DNA of 64,000 nucleotides from Pectobacterium carotovorum (GCF_033898505.1 NZ_JAXAFK010000001.1:1426001-1490000); one strand, 5' to 3'; shown: positions 29,475 to 37,293, counted from the first letter of the stretch. Numbers and translations are program-made. The notes: generated from the sequence alone by a model not told the origin.

Positions 29475-29497
29475 CCTCATCTCCTTAATTCAGGCGT

Positions 29498-29516
29498 AAA
29501 AAAACCGCTGTGGCGG
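29498..29516 (-). terminator. Intrinsic terminator in the leftward operon
   Basis: On the minus strand, CCGC, loop CACA and GCGG are followed by seven T, directly after the 56-residue gene. Confidence 0.75.
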
Positions 29517-29520
29517 CTGG

Positions 29521-29691
29521 TTAGTCGTCGTTGACCGGCGCACACAATAACGTGGCATGAGGTCGTTTTTCGTGTATCAGCGTTACCCAATTCTGACACT
29601 CGTTAAACGTCATAACACGCTCAGAAACGGGAATGGCATCGCAGTAATCATTACCGCATGCACTGACGAGAAGAATGAAGCCGATAATCAT
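29521..29691 (-). CDS. Small lipoprotein-like phage protein (56 residues)
   Basis: The frame reads MIIGFILLVSACGNDYCD and continues to VNDD before a stop. The short hydrophobic N-terminus ending LLVSAC resembles a lipobox, with Cys at residue 12. The ATG follows the previous stop directly (TAG-ATG), showing coupling. Function unknown; a prophage-encoded envelope lipoprotein is plausible. Confidence 0.6.
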   Translation of the reverse strand: MIIGFILLVSACGNDYCDAIPVSERVMTFNECQNWVTLIHEKRPHATLLCAPVNDD

Positions 29692-30540
29692 CTACTCCCC
29701 CTTATGCTGCTGAGCGGCGGAGAACTTAGCCAGCGTGATACTGCCTTCCTCTGGATAATCATCAGCATATATATGTAGGCCGTGTGTGATATTTCCTTCA
29801 TCATCCTGAATATCACCGACCCATAGTATCCCGCACGTGAAATCCCCGTAGTTACCCCCTCCGTCTCCACACTGCGAGCAAATGGATTCGATATCTGACT
29901 CGTCGAGGTAAATCGTGTTTGGGACCAGTGCATATCCTTCTGGCACTGAGCCATCAGGCACTCTCGGAGAGTTGCCTGACCGGAGAATGGCGGTGCGACA
30001 GTCGTTCCAGCCCTTCGCATATGATTCACTCCGCGTCAGTCCATCAACCGCGCCGCTTTCAAGAATGTCAGAGTATCCCCCGTTAATGGCATCCGGCACC
30101 GTGTAAGGCTGGCTTGCGGCTGGTGGAACGGGGCGCTTATACAAAGGCTCAATCTCGTTGCGGTAAAGAATCCCCTCGCTGTTTTCGGTCTTGGTTTGCG
30201 TAATCCGATAGCTCTCAATCCCTCCATCCTTAATGCGGATTAAGCGACGAGCCCATGCAAACGGCTCTTGGTTATGCAGTTCTGCCAACTGCGTTTCCAG
30301 CTCATCGATCCGAGCCTGTTTTGCGTCCAGAAGACTAAAGTTAGGTTGCGAGCCTACGGGTGGTTTCCACTCTACGCCGCCGTTGTAGGTGTAGTTGAGC
30401 CGCTGGAGTGTGCTTTCGGATGCGAGAAGGCGCGACACCATTTCTTGTAACTCAGTGGGCTGAATACCCAATGCCGGTAATTGCGAAACAGACGCCATCC
30501 CTTTCAGTTTTTCCAGCCGTTCATTCGTCAAAGTATTCAT
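29692..30540 (-). CDS. Ead/Ea22-like phage protein
   Basis: 282 residues starting NTLTNERLEKL, the usual opening of Ead/Ea22-like early lambdoid proteins, with a coiled-coil stretch (LLDAKQARIDELETQLAEL) followed by FAWARRLIRI. The C-terminal ~75 residues are acidic with a CSQCGDGGG motif. ATG at 30540 has GGTGA upstream; the longer frame from 30702 is unsupported. These proteins are nonessential and of unknown function. Confidence 0.75.
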   Translation of the reverse strand: MNTLTNERLEKLKGMASVSQLPALGIQPTELQEMVSRLLASESTLQRLNYTYNGGVEWKPPVGSQPNFSLLDAKQARIDELETQLAELHNQEPFAWARRLIRIKDGGIESYRITQTKTENSEGILYRNEIEPLYKRPVPPAASQPYTVPDAINGGYSDILESGAVDGLTRSESYAKGWNDCRTAILRSGNSPRVPDGSVPEGYALVPNTIYLDESDIESICSQCGDGGGNYGDFTCGILWVGDIQDDEGNITHGLHIYADDYPEEGSITLAKFSAAQQHKGE

Positions 30541-30541
30541 G

Positions 30542-30781
30542 TTATTCACCAGTCTTTTTAGTATTCGCGTCATAAACATCACGCGGAACCCATATGATAA
30601 TACCAACCATTTTTTGACCGTTGCATGCATCAACAACGTCAGCGCAGGATGTCCCGAATGTGATTTCAGTGAATTTTTCACGTTTGTTGTGTTTGGCTTC
30701 AATCACACAATCAACGAGCTGCTGTCGGCGCACACCCTCTGAGTTGAGCATTGAAATTAATTGTTCTTTACCTGTATTCAC
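30542..30781 (-). CDS. Hypothetical phage protein
   Basis: 79 residues, GTG start overlapping the upstream stop. Contains EAKHNKREKFTEITFGT and VGIIIWVPRD. No recognised family. Confidence 0.6.
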   Translation of the reverse strand: MNTGKEQLISMLNSEGVRRQQLVDCVIEAKHNKREKFTEITFGTSCADVVDACNGQKMVGIIIWVPRDVYDANTKKTGE

Positions 30782-31239
30782 ACCCCACCTCCGCGAAGTT
30801 TGTTGGCGTAGCTCAGCATTAGCGGATATTCATGCTCAATTCCGATATCGTCATTAGCGAGTAATGATTCAGCACAGTCACGAATAGCCTTTGCCCCGAT
30901 TTCAGCAATTGCGGCGTCGGTAGCGGGTGTGTCGTCTTCAATTAAATCGACAGCGCAATACAGGCAGTCAGGGTTGATAACAAATGTTAAATATCCGTCA
31001 TGCTCAACCTCTTCAGCGCTATCATTTATTTCACTAATCGCATGCTTCATAGAAGCACTTTCCGCAACCAGCGCATTCCGCTGAATTTCCACTTCACGCA
31101 TCATTGCGCGTAGAGTCTCGTTGTCTTTTTGTAATTCAGTTAATTTACGCAATAAATATTGAGCGTTGCTTTCGTTTACCAGTATGTCTCTCGGAATGCA
31201 TTTTCCCCGAAGAAATCCTTCCATTTCAATCAATGTCAT
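30778..31239 (-). CDS. Hypothetical phage protein with coiled coil
   Basis: 153 residues. Residues 25-70 form a heptad-like coiled coil (LLRKLTELQKDNETLRAMMREVE), resembling the N-terminal part of Ead-like proteins; the rest is acidic. ATGA overlap with the upstream gene. Confidence 0.6.
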   Translation of the reverse strand: MTLIEMEGFLRGKCIPRDILVNESNAQYLLRKLTELQKDNETLRAMMREVEIQRNALVAESASMKHAISEINDSAEEVEHDGYLTFVINPDCLYCAVDLIEDDTPATDAAIAEIGAKAIRDCAESLLANDDIGIEHEYPLMLSYANKLRGGGV

Positions 31240-31424
31240 TTTTTATTTCTCTCCAATTTCTCGTAATCCTCTCTGCAATATTCATCGCAGAAATGACCGA
31301 TGTTAATTTTCTCGCTACAGTATTTGCACTTTCCTGTGAATTTCATTGGAGTAGGTCGGTTAGCTAATGCATGCTGAATATTTAAATCAGTAAGGTCATT
31401 TGCGTAATCAGCAACGTCAGCCAT
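31236..31424 (-). CDS. Small zinc-finger phage protein, DksA/TraR-like ending
   Basis: 62 residues with a four-Cys finger (CKYCSEKINIGHFCDEYC). The N-terminal DLTDLNIQHALANR motif resembles phage TraR/DksA-type proteins. GGAGG precedes ATG 31424; the upstream 32 codons in this frame belong to the overlapping previous gene. Confidence 0.7.
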   Translation of the reverse strand: MADVADYANDLTDLNIQHALANRPTPMKFTGKCKYCSEKINIGHFCDEYCREDYEKLERNKK

Positions 31425-31605
31425 TGATTGCCTCCAGCTTGTCATTCCACTTTTCACAAAACTCAGCGCGTAATTCGCACCACGGTTTATCTTTCGTATT
31501 AGCGTGACGCAATGCTGCAAGCCACATCATTTTGGCCTGAGTGAAATTACGTTCGCGTTCGTATGCAGCGGCATGGTTAGCCGCTGTTAGATATGCTGTG
31601 TTCAT
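31417..31605 (-). CDS. ANR-like (AraC negative regulator family) protein
   Basis: 62 residues with Y..AANHAAAYERERNFTQAKMMWLAALRHA....W.ELRAEFC, the pattern of ANR-family small proteins, which bind and inhibit AraC-type virulence activators. The family call is from memory of the pattern. In a prophage it could modify host regulation. Overlaps the next gene by eight bases. Confidence 0.6.
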   Translation of the reverse strand: MNTAYLTAANHAAAYERERNFTQAKMMWLAALRHANTKDKPWCELRAEFCEKWNDKLEAING

Positions 31606-31607
31606 TT

Positions 31608-32015
31608 TTACCCCGAGATATATTCACCGCGAGCGATTAACTCACGTCGATGGATTGCTTCGGCGATGTGCTTTATTTTTGATATACGACTGGATGTGGC
31701 GAATGATTTGTATGAAACACGGCAACTCATTAGCTTTCTATTTTTAACTAACTTTATTTCCGGATTCTTCATTAGAGTGTATATGAAATCATCAACTATC
31801 TTTTCCACTGAAACCGATGATTGACCAACTTCACTAACAACAAACCGCCTGCACTTGTTTAAATCCGTAACATCCATTTTGAATATTTCAGCCAATTCAC
31901 TTCCTGTCATCGGCCTGCCGTGTTTTTGCAACTGCCAGATTATTTTTTCCTTCATTCCCTTGTTTTGCGAGTCCCTTCCTCCACGGCGATAAAATGGTGA
32001 GCGTTTCATTTCCAT
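31608..32015 (-). CDS. Hypothetical phage protein, possible DNA-binding
   Basis: 135 basic residues. [27 protein letters not shown] looks like a winged-helix start. GGGGAGCA precedes the ATG, which lies inside the 3' end of exo. No family recognised. Confidence 0.6.
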   Translation of the reverse strand: MEMKRSPFYRRGGRDSQNKGMKEKIIWQLQKHGRPMTGSELAEIFKMDVTDLNKCRRFVVSEVGQSSVSVEKIVDDFIYTLMKNPEIKLVKNRKLMSCRVSYKSFATSSRISKIKHIAEAIHRRELIARGEYISG

Positions 32016-32686
32016 TGCTCCCCGAAAATAAATCCAATTTCAGCAAGTGATGAATCCATCTTTTCGATAAATTCCGGCACCATTTCATCAAAGTCATTCA
32101 TGTAATCATCGTCTTTCTCAATAACGATGTGGTGGATCCCTTCACGCTTCATGCGCGGGTCGTAATTAGCGAAAAACCATGCATCCTTTCCCGTGACCCA
32201 CATACTGAATTGAACCTGAGCCATATACATAGACTTGACTGCATCCAGTCCGCCAAGTCTGAACCGCATGAAGTCGCGAGACGTGAAAGGGCATTTAAGT
32301 TCAAGTCCAAATCCATTGCTGCACAACCCATCAGGAGAGCACGCAACGCGCATAGCATCATCTCGATAGATGATTGGTGTCGATGCTACGGTAACGTCTG
32401 CTGTGAACTCAAAAACCGTTCTGGCGTCGTCCTCGTGCTCTTTCCCCCAAGCCAGCGCCTTAGCATTAACCTCTGGCGCTACGCCAGTGCAAACCTCTGC
32501 TAGTAGCGTCAGGAAATAGGACATTTTCATGTCCGTCCATTTCTTCCCGCTGCGTGGCTTTGAAATGACGTTATGCACGTCTGAGGCGGTTATCACGCCA
32601 AGGCGCAGCCGCTGCCATTCATAGCTTCCCTGCTTAACCTGAAGCACATCTATCCCTGTGCGCTCCATGATGATTTCTGGTGTCAT
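32006..32686 (-). CDS. exo: Lambda Red-type 5'-3' exonuclease (YqaJ family)
   Basis: 226 residues, identical in length to lambda Exo, with [40 protein letters not shown], and the catalytic [12 protein letters not shown] block (Asp...Glu-x-Lys). A ring-shaped processive exonuclease making 3' overhangs for annealing. Its partner here is RecT-type rather than lambda Beta. Confidence 0.95.
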   Translation of the reverse strand: MTPEIIMERTGIDVLQVKQGSYEWQRLRLGVITASDVHNVISKPRSGKKWTDMKMSYFLTLLAEVCTGVAPEVNAKALAWGKEHEDDARTVFEFTADVTVASTPIIYRDDAMRVACSPDGLCSNGFGLELKCPFTSRDFMRFRLGGLDAVKSMYMAQVQFSMWVTGKDAWFFANYDPRMKREGIHHIVIEKDDDYMNDFDEMVPEFIEKMDSSLAEIGFIFGEQWK

Positions 32687-33612
32687 GCTGCCGCCCTGTT
32701 TTTCAGGAATCCAAGAGCCTTAACCGCCTCAGCCTCCGTTAAATCCTTCGCCTCACGCAGTTCACGCCGGAATATTTTTGAGCACAGCGGCAACAGGTCG
32801 TCGTCCCACGTTTTATCCATGACTGTGAGCATGTCGCTGATGGTTTGCAGTATCTCCATACTGGCGGGGGTCACGTCGCGCTCTGGCTGGCGTTCTGCTT
32901 TGAAGTTGATACCCTCTTCGCCTTCCGTATTGACGTGGTTTATGGCGTTATCAAGTCGCTCTCTTCGGGGCCAATACTTGACTGACTGCTTGACTACTGT
33001 CTTGAGGATCATCTGCTCTTCGTCTGTAACCCATGGGCATTTCTTGCTGCTGTCCTGCTTGTATTTCTTCCAAGCCTCAGACCGGTCACGGATTGCGAAA
33101 ATATCCTCTATCCGCATTGTGTGCGTCAGATAGTCCCCTTCGTCAGTCTTGGCTACCACGTATGCGCCAACCACATCACCGCGCTGTTCAGCGGTGTCGA
33201 AATCGTTGTAAACGTGGATAGGCGGTTTATCCAATCCCTCGCGCCGGAACTGGTCATTCTTGCGAACAATGGCGGACTGGCACCATTTGATCGCACCTGA
33301 CTGCTGGGCAATATGCATTAGCCCCATGTAACTGATGTCTAAACAGATAGCACCCTTCCGTGGGACTAAGTACGCCAGCTTTTGTGCTGGGTTAAGCGTG
33401 ATGCCGATGGCGGCAACATTCATTATCGCGCTGCGGGTGCTGACCTGATTTCCGATCGCCACCTTTGCCAGATAGTCATTGTTGGCAAAAATCTGCATGG
33501 CGAACTCTGATTCACGTTTGAAATTAAGTGATGGTTCGCTGCATACCTGCTCAAACTCTAATTTTAATGGATTAACCAACTCAAAAATCTGGTTGACTAT
33601 TTGAGATGCCAT
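32683..33612 (-). CDS. recT: RecT-family single-strand annealing protein
   Basis: 309 residues with RecT-family segments: [64 protein letters not shown]. Anneals single strands during phage recombination. The stop overlaps the exo start, so the pair forms a coupled recombinase. Confidence 0.9.
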   Translation of the reverse strand: MASQIVNQIFELVNPLKLEFEQVCSEPSLNFKRESEFAMQIFANNDYLAKVAIGNQVSTRSAIMNVAAIGITLNPAQKLAYLVPRKGAICLDISYMGLMHIAQQSGAIKWCQSAIVRKNDQFRREGLDKPPIHVYNDFDTAEQRGDVVGAYVVAKTDEGDYLTHTMRIEDIFAIRDRSEAWKKYKQDSSKKCPWVTDEEQMILKTVVKQSVKYWPRRERLDNAINHVNTEGEEGINFKAERQPERDVTPASMEILQTISDMLTVMDKTWDDDLLPLCSKIFRRELREAKDLTEAEAVKALGFLKNRAAA

Positions 33613-33944
33613 TACATCAATCTCCTGTTATCAAATTCATCCAGTCCAATGTCATTAAAGAAATCCGCGCTTTGTTTTTTCAATCGATGAATTTCAAATA
33701 AATAAATTAAATCCACAATGAAATTGGTAGCCAATTCCTGATACTCATCAGTAGAAACAAAACTGGCGCATTCATGATGCGGCGCGATGCTTGATGCATA
33801 TATCGCATCAACAATCTTGTGATCAATGCTGCTTGATTTAAACGCAGAGTCTGCCGCTTTATCAATCATCGCTCTGTCTGTGTCTGATAATGAAATTAGC
33901 GCCTTGTCTACATCAAAATCAGTTCTGAATGGCGTATGTTTCAC
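33612..33944 (-). CDS. Hypothetical phage protein
   Basis: 110 acidic residues. GTG start nested in the upstream stop (GTGA); its own stop shares a base with the recT ATG. Helical, no recognised domain. Placed as a recombination-module accessory only by position. Confidence 0.55.
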   Translation of the reverse strand: MKHTPFRTDFDVDKALISLSDTDRAMIDKAADSAFKSSSIDHKIVDAIYASSIAPHHECASFVSTDEYQELATNFIVDLIYLFEIHRLKKQSADFFNDIGLDEFDNRRLM

Positions 33945-34105
33945 GGCTGCAATCTCCGATTCAAAAACCGAATAATCATGTCAACGAGCGTTCGTGGTTT
34001 AAAATCATCGCTCGTTAATATATTTGTGCGAGAGTGTTGTATTGATTTAATTGCGTCGAAACCTGAGCTACCCACGCGGGCAGCCCCAGCATATGAATAC
34101 TGCAT
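33941..34105 (-). CDS. Small phage protein (54 residues)
   Basis: Starts MQYSYAGAARVGSSGFDAIK with CAGGAG at good spacing; the stop overlaps the next gene as GTGA. No family recognised. Confidence 0.55.
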   Translation of the reverse strand: MQYSYAGAARVGSSGFDAIKSIQHSRTNILTSDDFKPRTLVDMIIRFLNRRLQP

Positions 34106-34145
34106 GGGTAACTCCTGATTGATTAATTAGTAGGTGATGCGGTAG

Positions 34146-34349
34146 TTATTCAGTTTTGAATGGGGTTCCCCAATCATCTTCTGTGATATTTCCGGTGTAT
34201 TTTGTTTCTCTAAAAGCAAGGTATGGCTGGCAAACAACTGCTTTACCACAGCATTCCGTTGCAACAAGAACTCGCTGTCCATAGCGTTCCATATGTGTGC
34301 TTGGTATGCTTCCAACGACCAAATCCTTGCCGCAATGCGGACATTTCAT
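34146..34349 (-). CDS. Small zinc-ribbon phage protein
   Basis: 67 residues opening MKCPHCGKDLVVGSIPS, a CxxC ribbon, with a later CCGKAVVC pair. GGGAGG precedes ATG 34349. Similar small ribbons are common in early phage operons; function unknown. Confidence 0.65.
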   Translation of the reverse strand: MKCPHCGKDLVVGSIPSTHMERYGQRVLVATECCGKAVVCQPYLAFRETKYTGNITEDDWGTPFKTE

Positions 34350-34372
34350 CACTCCCTCCCGTTGATTTATAA

Positions 34373-34639
34373 CTATGCCGCCGTCTTTTTGGTTGTGTAA
34401 TCAGCAATAATATTCCCGTCAGCGTCGAAATATTTCACTCTGTCTGTTGGGTGGCAGTTATGCGCATGTTTTCCGTATTTGAGTTGGTTAGTAAAAACCA
34501 CATCTAAATTTGCGCTGCCGTTCATGCCGACAATAGTTCCGATATCTCCGTAAACTTCAACCATCATTCCGATGCGGGCAAAGTCGATACCACGGCACCG
34601 AATCATATCGTCTACGAATTGCTTTTCTTTCTTTGTCAT
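34373..34639 (-). CDS. Hypothetical phage protein
   Basis: 88 residues starting MTKKEKQFVDDMIRCRGIDFARIG, with a central beta-rich GTIVGMNGSANLDVVF segment. GGAG lies six bases before ATG 34639. Confidence 0.6.
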   Translation of the reverse strand: MTKKEKQFVDDMIRCRGIDFARIGMMVEVYGDIGTIVGMNGSANLDVVFTNQLKYGKHAHNCHPTDRVKYFDADGNIIADYTTKKTAA

Positions 34640-34711
34640 CTCTATCTCCAATACCCAATAGGGCGTTAATTAATTTCACAATGCCCACGATGTAGGCATT
34701 AGGATATTAAC

Positions 34712-35002
34712 TCACCCTTTAATGTATTCGTCTGTTTGTATAGACTGCACTCCCTCTGACAATTCTGCGTGCTGACTGTCAATGATAATGTGAGTGTGTG
34801 GGTGGTGATTTTCGGCAATATAACGAATCAATGGTCGTGCCAGAATTTCAAATTGAGAATCGCCAACATCAGGTTGCAGGTGAATGTGTGGTATTTTACC
34901 GTCTCGTATCGCATCAAATAATTCGCAAACGCCTTCAAAGTCGCGGCCGCCGTTCGGGAAATATTCTTGCATAATCGCTACTGCGTGGTCTTTCTTGCTC
35001 AT
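34712..35002 (-). CDS. Hypothetical phage protein, His-rich
   Basis: 96 residues. His clusters (IPHIHLQP, ENHHPHTHIIIDSQH) may bind metal. GAGAGGG upstream of the ATG. No family recognised. Confidence 0.6.
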   Translation of the reverse strand: MSKKDHAVAIMQEYFPNGGRDFEGVCELFDAIRDGKIPHIHLQPDVGDSQFEILARPLIRYIAENHHPHTHIIIDSQHAELSEGVQSIQTDEYIKG

Positions 35003-35011
35003 AATCCCTCT

Positions 35012-35119
35012 CTATATAAATATAATCAAAACAACACTCAGAAACAGCAGCATCAATAACAATGCCACTCCCATTACTGAGTAATATAATGTGTATCCGA
35101 CAAGTTCTTCTGGCCTCAT
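35012..35119 (-). CDS. Small single-pass membrane protein (35 residues)
   Basis: Reads MRPEELVGYTLYYSVMGVAL then a long Leu/Val/Ile stretch to the stop. GGGG seven bases upstream. One TM helix fills the C-terminal two thirds. Small inner-membrane peptide of unknown role. Confidence 0.55.
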   Translation of the reverse strand: MRPEELVGYTLYYSVMGVALLLMLLFLSVVLIIFI

Positions 35120-35147
35120 GATTTTCCCCGATGTTGCAAGTGGGCGT

Positions 35148-35168
35148 AAAAAGGCCGCAGGCGCAGCC
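35148..35168 (-). terminator. Possible intrinsic terminator after the repeat-protein gene
   Basis: On the minus strand, GGCTGCGCCTGCGGCC is followed by TTTTTAC. The stem is short with one G-T pair. Confidence 0.45.
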
Positions 35169-35182
35169 ATATATTTATTTTA

Positions 35183-35479
35183 TTAACCGGAGCCGGAGCC
35201 GTCGCCGGAGCCGGAGCCGTCGCCGTAGCCGTCGCCGTAGCCGTAGCCGTCGCCGGAGCCGTAGCCGTAGCCGGAGCCGTCGCCGGAGCCGGAGCCGGAG
35301 CCGTCGCCGGAGCCGGAGCCGTCGCCGTAGCCGTCGCCGTAGCCGTAGCCGTAGCCGTAGCCGTAGCCGTCGCCGGAGCCGTAGCCGTCGCCGTCGCCGG
35401 AGCCGTAGCCGTAGCCGTCGCCGTAGCCGTAGCCGGAGCCGGAGCCGTACTTGTCAGTTTTATTCAGCTTCGACATCAT
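35183..35479 (-). CDS. Gly-[Ser/Asp/Tyr] dipeptide-repeat protein
   Basis: About 98 residues. After MSKLNKTDKY, the whole protein alternates Gly with Ser, Tyr or Asp, ending in GSG and a stop. It must be disordered and very soluble. GAGGG lies upstream and the start overlaps the end of the DUF6948-like gene. The opposite strand also has an open frame (Arg-Ser dipeptides), but that is forced by the repeat. No function known. Confidence 0.6.
   Translation of the reverse strand: MMSKLNKTDKYGSGSGYGYGDGYGYGSGDGDGYGSGDGYGYGYGYGYGDGYGDGSGSGDGSGSGSGDGSGYGYGSGDGYGYGDGYGDGSGSGDGSGSG
35187..35448. repeat. Hexanucleotide-type low-complexity repeat
   Basis: About 43 tandem units of CCG followed by GAG, TCG or TAG (plus strand). 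The periodicity is strict while the second triplet varies, so length changes in six-base steps would stay in frame. Confidence 0.9.
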
Positions 35480-35843
35480 TAGCACCCTCAATCAGTGCCG
35501 TTGCCTCTGGCGTGGCAGGAATGATCTCAATAGCCTCCAGCCAGATGGATTCAACTGCTGGAGCGATTTTCGATTTAGATTGATCAATGCCGAACTTCGC
35601 AACGGCAGAGAGTGAAATCGACTCTTTAGCTTGCCACCGCCACATGCGGCGAGCGTTTTTAATGATAACTTCATTCCCTGATTTCTCAGAGAGAACGCCG
35701 AACCAGACGCCAGCAGAGTAAGTGCGGATAATTACTGGCTGGCCGATGAACTGACTTCCAATCGATGGCTCATTATTGCTGGCATTACCGAAAATAGACG
35801 CTAGCTCTTTAGCCTGGCCAATAGTTAAATCGTTAATGTTCAT
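35460..35843 (-). CDS. DUF6948-like phage protein
   Basis: 127 residues with PVIIRTYSAGVWFGVLSEKSG, VIIKNARRMWRWQAKESI and KSKIAPAVESIWLEAIEI, a widespread early-phage family of unknown function (family number from memory). Its stop is overlapped by the repeat-protein start. Confidence 0.75.
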   Translation of the reverse strand: MNINDLTIGQAKELASIFGNASNNEPSIGSQFIGQPVIIRTYSAGVWFGVLSEKSGNEVIIKNARRMWRWQAKESISLSAVAKFGIDQSKSKIAPAVESIWLEAIEIIPATPEATALIEGANDVEAE

Positions 35844-35865
35844 TTTGTTTCCTTGATTTTAGTTA

Positions 35866-35887
35866 ATAAAAAACCACCTATTGGTGG
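35866..35887 (-). terminator. Intrinsic terminator in the leftward operon
   Basis: On the minus strand, CCACC, loop AATA and GGTGG are followed by TTTTTTATTA. Confidence 0.85.
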
Positions 35888-35915
35888 CGTGGTATTCTCT
35901 GGTGTTGGCGCGGGG

Positions 35916-36149
35916 TTATTCTTCTGAAATGGTGAAACCTTGACCTTTAAGCCAATTAATTACATCGACAGCGCCAATCGCATCAAGGATGTCATCGGCG
36001 TCGTATTCAGTGACAATCTCGTCGGCTTTAACCGCGTCAGCAATATCCAAATCTTCCACATCAATTTCAACGTATTTCCTGTATGGCCCATAACCACAAG
36101 GAACCACGCCATTTAATTGCTTTGCTTTAATCGTTGCGCTAATACTCAT
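35916..36149 (-). CDS. Hypothetical acidic phage protein
   Basis: 77 residues, rich in Asp/Glu (IDVEDLDIADAVKADEIV, YDADDILDAIG). GAGGTGAGAG before the ATG. No family recognised. Confidence 0.6.
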   Translation of the reverse strand: MSISATIKAKQLNGVVPCGYGPYRKYVEIDVEDLDIADAVKADEIVTEYDADDILDAIGAVDVINWLKGQGFTISEE

Positions 36150-36191
36150 CTCTCACCTCTCTGTACTGATTCAGTTATTAATCGGATGCAA

Positions 36192-36217
36192 TAAAAAAGG
36201 CTGCGTTATGCAGCCTG
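36192..36217 (-). terminator. Intrinsic terminator overlapping a gene end
   Basis: On the minus strand, AGGCTGC, loop ATAA and GCAGCCT are followed by TTTTTTATT. The stem includes the last codons of the 109-residue gene. Confidence 0.88.
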
Positions 36218-36535
36218 TTGTTTTTTGCGTAACCAGATGCAATAAGGCCCATCTTCCGTGTCGTGCAGTGAGCCGATAAACCAGCCATCGCCTTTTGGTT
36301 TTGATGGGTTCCAGCCAGAAACATCTGCATCAAATTCACCATCTGCATATCTTTCTGCGAAGTCTGATGCGTCGATATCGTCTTCCAGTGATAGTGTGTA
36401 TGACTCAAGATTATTTTTGCTGAGCCACGCATCAAACTCACCGGGATATCCATAGTCCATCCCGTTAGCTGGCTCAAAATAATCAGGATGAGTCCAAAAA
36501 CCATATTCATCTCTCTTAACTTCAATTGCTTCCAT
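36206..36535 (-). CDS. Conserved early phage protein
   Basis: 109 acidic residues: KRDEYGFWTHPDYFEP, YPGEFDAWLSKNNLE, and GWNPSKPKGDGWFIGSLHDTEDGPYCIWLR. The last block is common in early lambdoid proteins of unknown function. GAGGT precedes the ATG. Confidence 0.7.
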   Translation of the reverse strand: MEAIEVKRDEYGFWTHPDYFEPANGMDYGYPGEFDAWLSKNNLESYTLSLEDDIDASDFAERYADGEFDADVSGWNPSKPKGDGWFIGSLHDTEDGPYCIWLRKKQQAA

Positions 36536-36537
36536 AA

Positions 36538-36831
36538 TTACCTCACTGTCACATTTTCAAATTTACGATGCCCTACGTTAAACAACGCTACATTTGGCAA
36601 GCACACAGATGCGCCTGTTTCTTTCGGCACCCCATCACGCAACTGAATTACCAATTGCGCCAGTACATCAGCAGTTCCGACTTGCTTACGGGCGGTAAGC
36701 CTGTCCCACGCTGCGCTAATTTTCATTGCTAACCCTCTATCAGCGTCTTTCTGTGCGAAGAACGCGCCAGTTTTGAGGTATTTACGACGCTTAGCGTTGT
36801 CTTTAGCTGCCTTAACGATGATTGTTGTCAT
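36538..36831 (-). CDS. N: N-like transcription antiterminator (P22 gp24-type)
   Basis: 97 residues. An N-terminal Arg/Lys-rich motif (AAKDNAKRRKYLKTG) corresponds to the boxB-binding helix, and the C-terminus SVCLPNVALFNVGHRKFENVTVR closely resembles the end of P22 N as I recall it. N binds nut RNA and, with NusA, lets polymerase read through terminators. Position near the start of the PL operon, nut-like sites on both arms and several downstream intrinsic terminators all support the call. ATGA overlap with the preceding 47-residue gene. Confidence 0.75.
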   Translation of the reverse strand: MTTIIVKAAKDNAKRRKYLKTGAFFAQKDADRGLAMKISAAWDRLTARKQVGTADVLAQLVIQLRDGVPKETGASVCLPNVALFNVGHRKFENVTVR

Positions 36832-36971
36832 TGCTGCGCTCCTCGTTCAGTAAAACCATACGCACGTTTCAGATGATTCATTGCTAACCACCATTTTGTT
36901 TTGCAGTGATGAGCAACAGCTTGTTTTGCCACTTCCTTGGCATCCTGAAATTTCTCTTTATCTATTTTCAT
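36828..36971 (-). CDS. First gene of the leftward operon, 47-residue protein
   Basis: Starts MKIDKEKFQDAKEVAKQAVA with a near-perfect GGAGGT ribosome site. Basic, helical, no family recognised. It precedes and overlaps the N-like gene, so it may help set N translation. Confidence 0.65.
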   Translation of the reverse strand: MKIDKEKFQDAKEVAKQAVAHHCKTKWWLAMNHLKRAYGFTERGAQQ

Positions 36972-37076
36972 GGTTACCTCCGGTGAGTGCTTTGGTGGTT
37001 AATACAGTCGGGTGACTAAATCCGATCCCGTACTAGTGGAAAGTGGCCTAGGTCGCGGCCATCATCTGCATTAACC

Positions 37077-37094
37077 CCAAAGCATTCACTTTGG
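37077..37094 (-). repeat. Second hairpin in the leftward leader
   Basis: CCAAAG and CTTTGG flank a six-base loop, downstream of the boxB-like hairpin in the PL transcript. It might be part of the nut complex or a pause site. Confidence 0.5.
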
Positions 37095-37095
37095 T

Positions 37096-37114
37096 CTTCC
37101 AGACATTCCGGAAG
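37096..37114 (-). promoter_or_regulatory. nutL boxB-like hairpin
   Basis: The minus-strand RNA reads CTTCCGGAATGTCTGGAAG, an eight-pair stem with one G-U pair and a three-base loop. It sits 15 bases after boxA. The nutR counterpart at 38265 has a different outer stem but the same fold and inner sequence. Confidence 0.7.
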
Positions 37115-37129
37115 AATTCCCATTCATGT

Positions 37130-37138
37130 TAAAGAGCG
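37130..37138 (-). promoter_or_regulatory. nutL boxA
   Basis: CGCTCTTTA on the minus strand, identical to the boxA consensus and to the copy at 38242. Confidence 0.8.
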
Positions 37139-37175
37139 GAGCACTTGGCGGTGGTCTGCGTCGTGCTGTGAGGTA

Positions 37176-37204
37176 AATTTAAGACTTCTTAAGTCATGGC
37201 GCAA
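37176..37204 (-). promoter_or_regulatory. Early leftward promoter PL
   Basis: -35 TTGCGC (37199-37204), 17-base spacer, -10 TAAATT (37176-37181), minus strand. Operator OL1 covers the spacer and reaches the -10 box, so repressor binding would block polymerase. Confidence 0.75.
37179..37192. promoter_or_regulatory. Operator OL1
   Basis: TTAAGACTTCTTAA, matching the TTAAGA-N2-TCTTAA pattern also present at OR1 and OR3. A weaker match (TTAAGATGACTTGA) lies at 37244-37257. Confidence 0.8.
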
Positions 37205-37267
37205 GTATTATTTTGAAGAAAACTTAAAATATTTTCTAAGTTATTAAGATGACTTGAAATTTAGGCA

Positions 37268-37293
37268 ATAAAAAACCCAGCTCTTAGGCTGGG
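37268..37293 (-). terminator. Intrinsic terminator of cI
   Basis: On the minus strand, CCCAGC, loop CTAAGA and GCTGGG are followed by TTTTTTATT. It stops cI transcription before PL. Confidence 0.88.

Noticed and set aside
35187..35448. CRISPR-like array
   Set aside because: Continuous six-base tandem units without spacers or a 25-40 base repeat.
35131..35583. 150-residue plus-strand frame rich in Arg-Ser dipeptides across the hexamer repeat
   Set aside because: It is forced by the repeat on the opposite strand. The minus-strand frame has a ribosome site, a unique N-terminus and operon overlap, so that one is taken as the gene.
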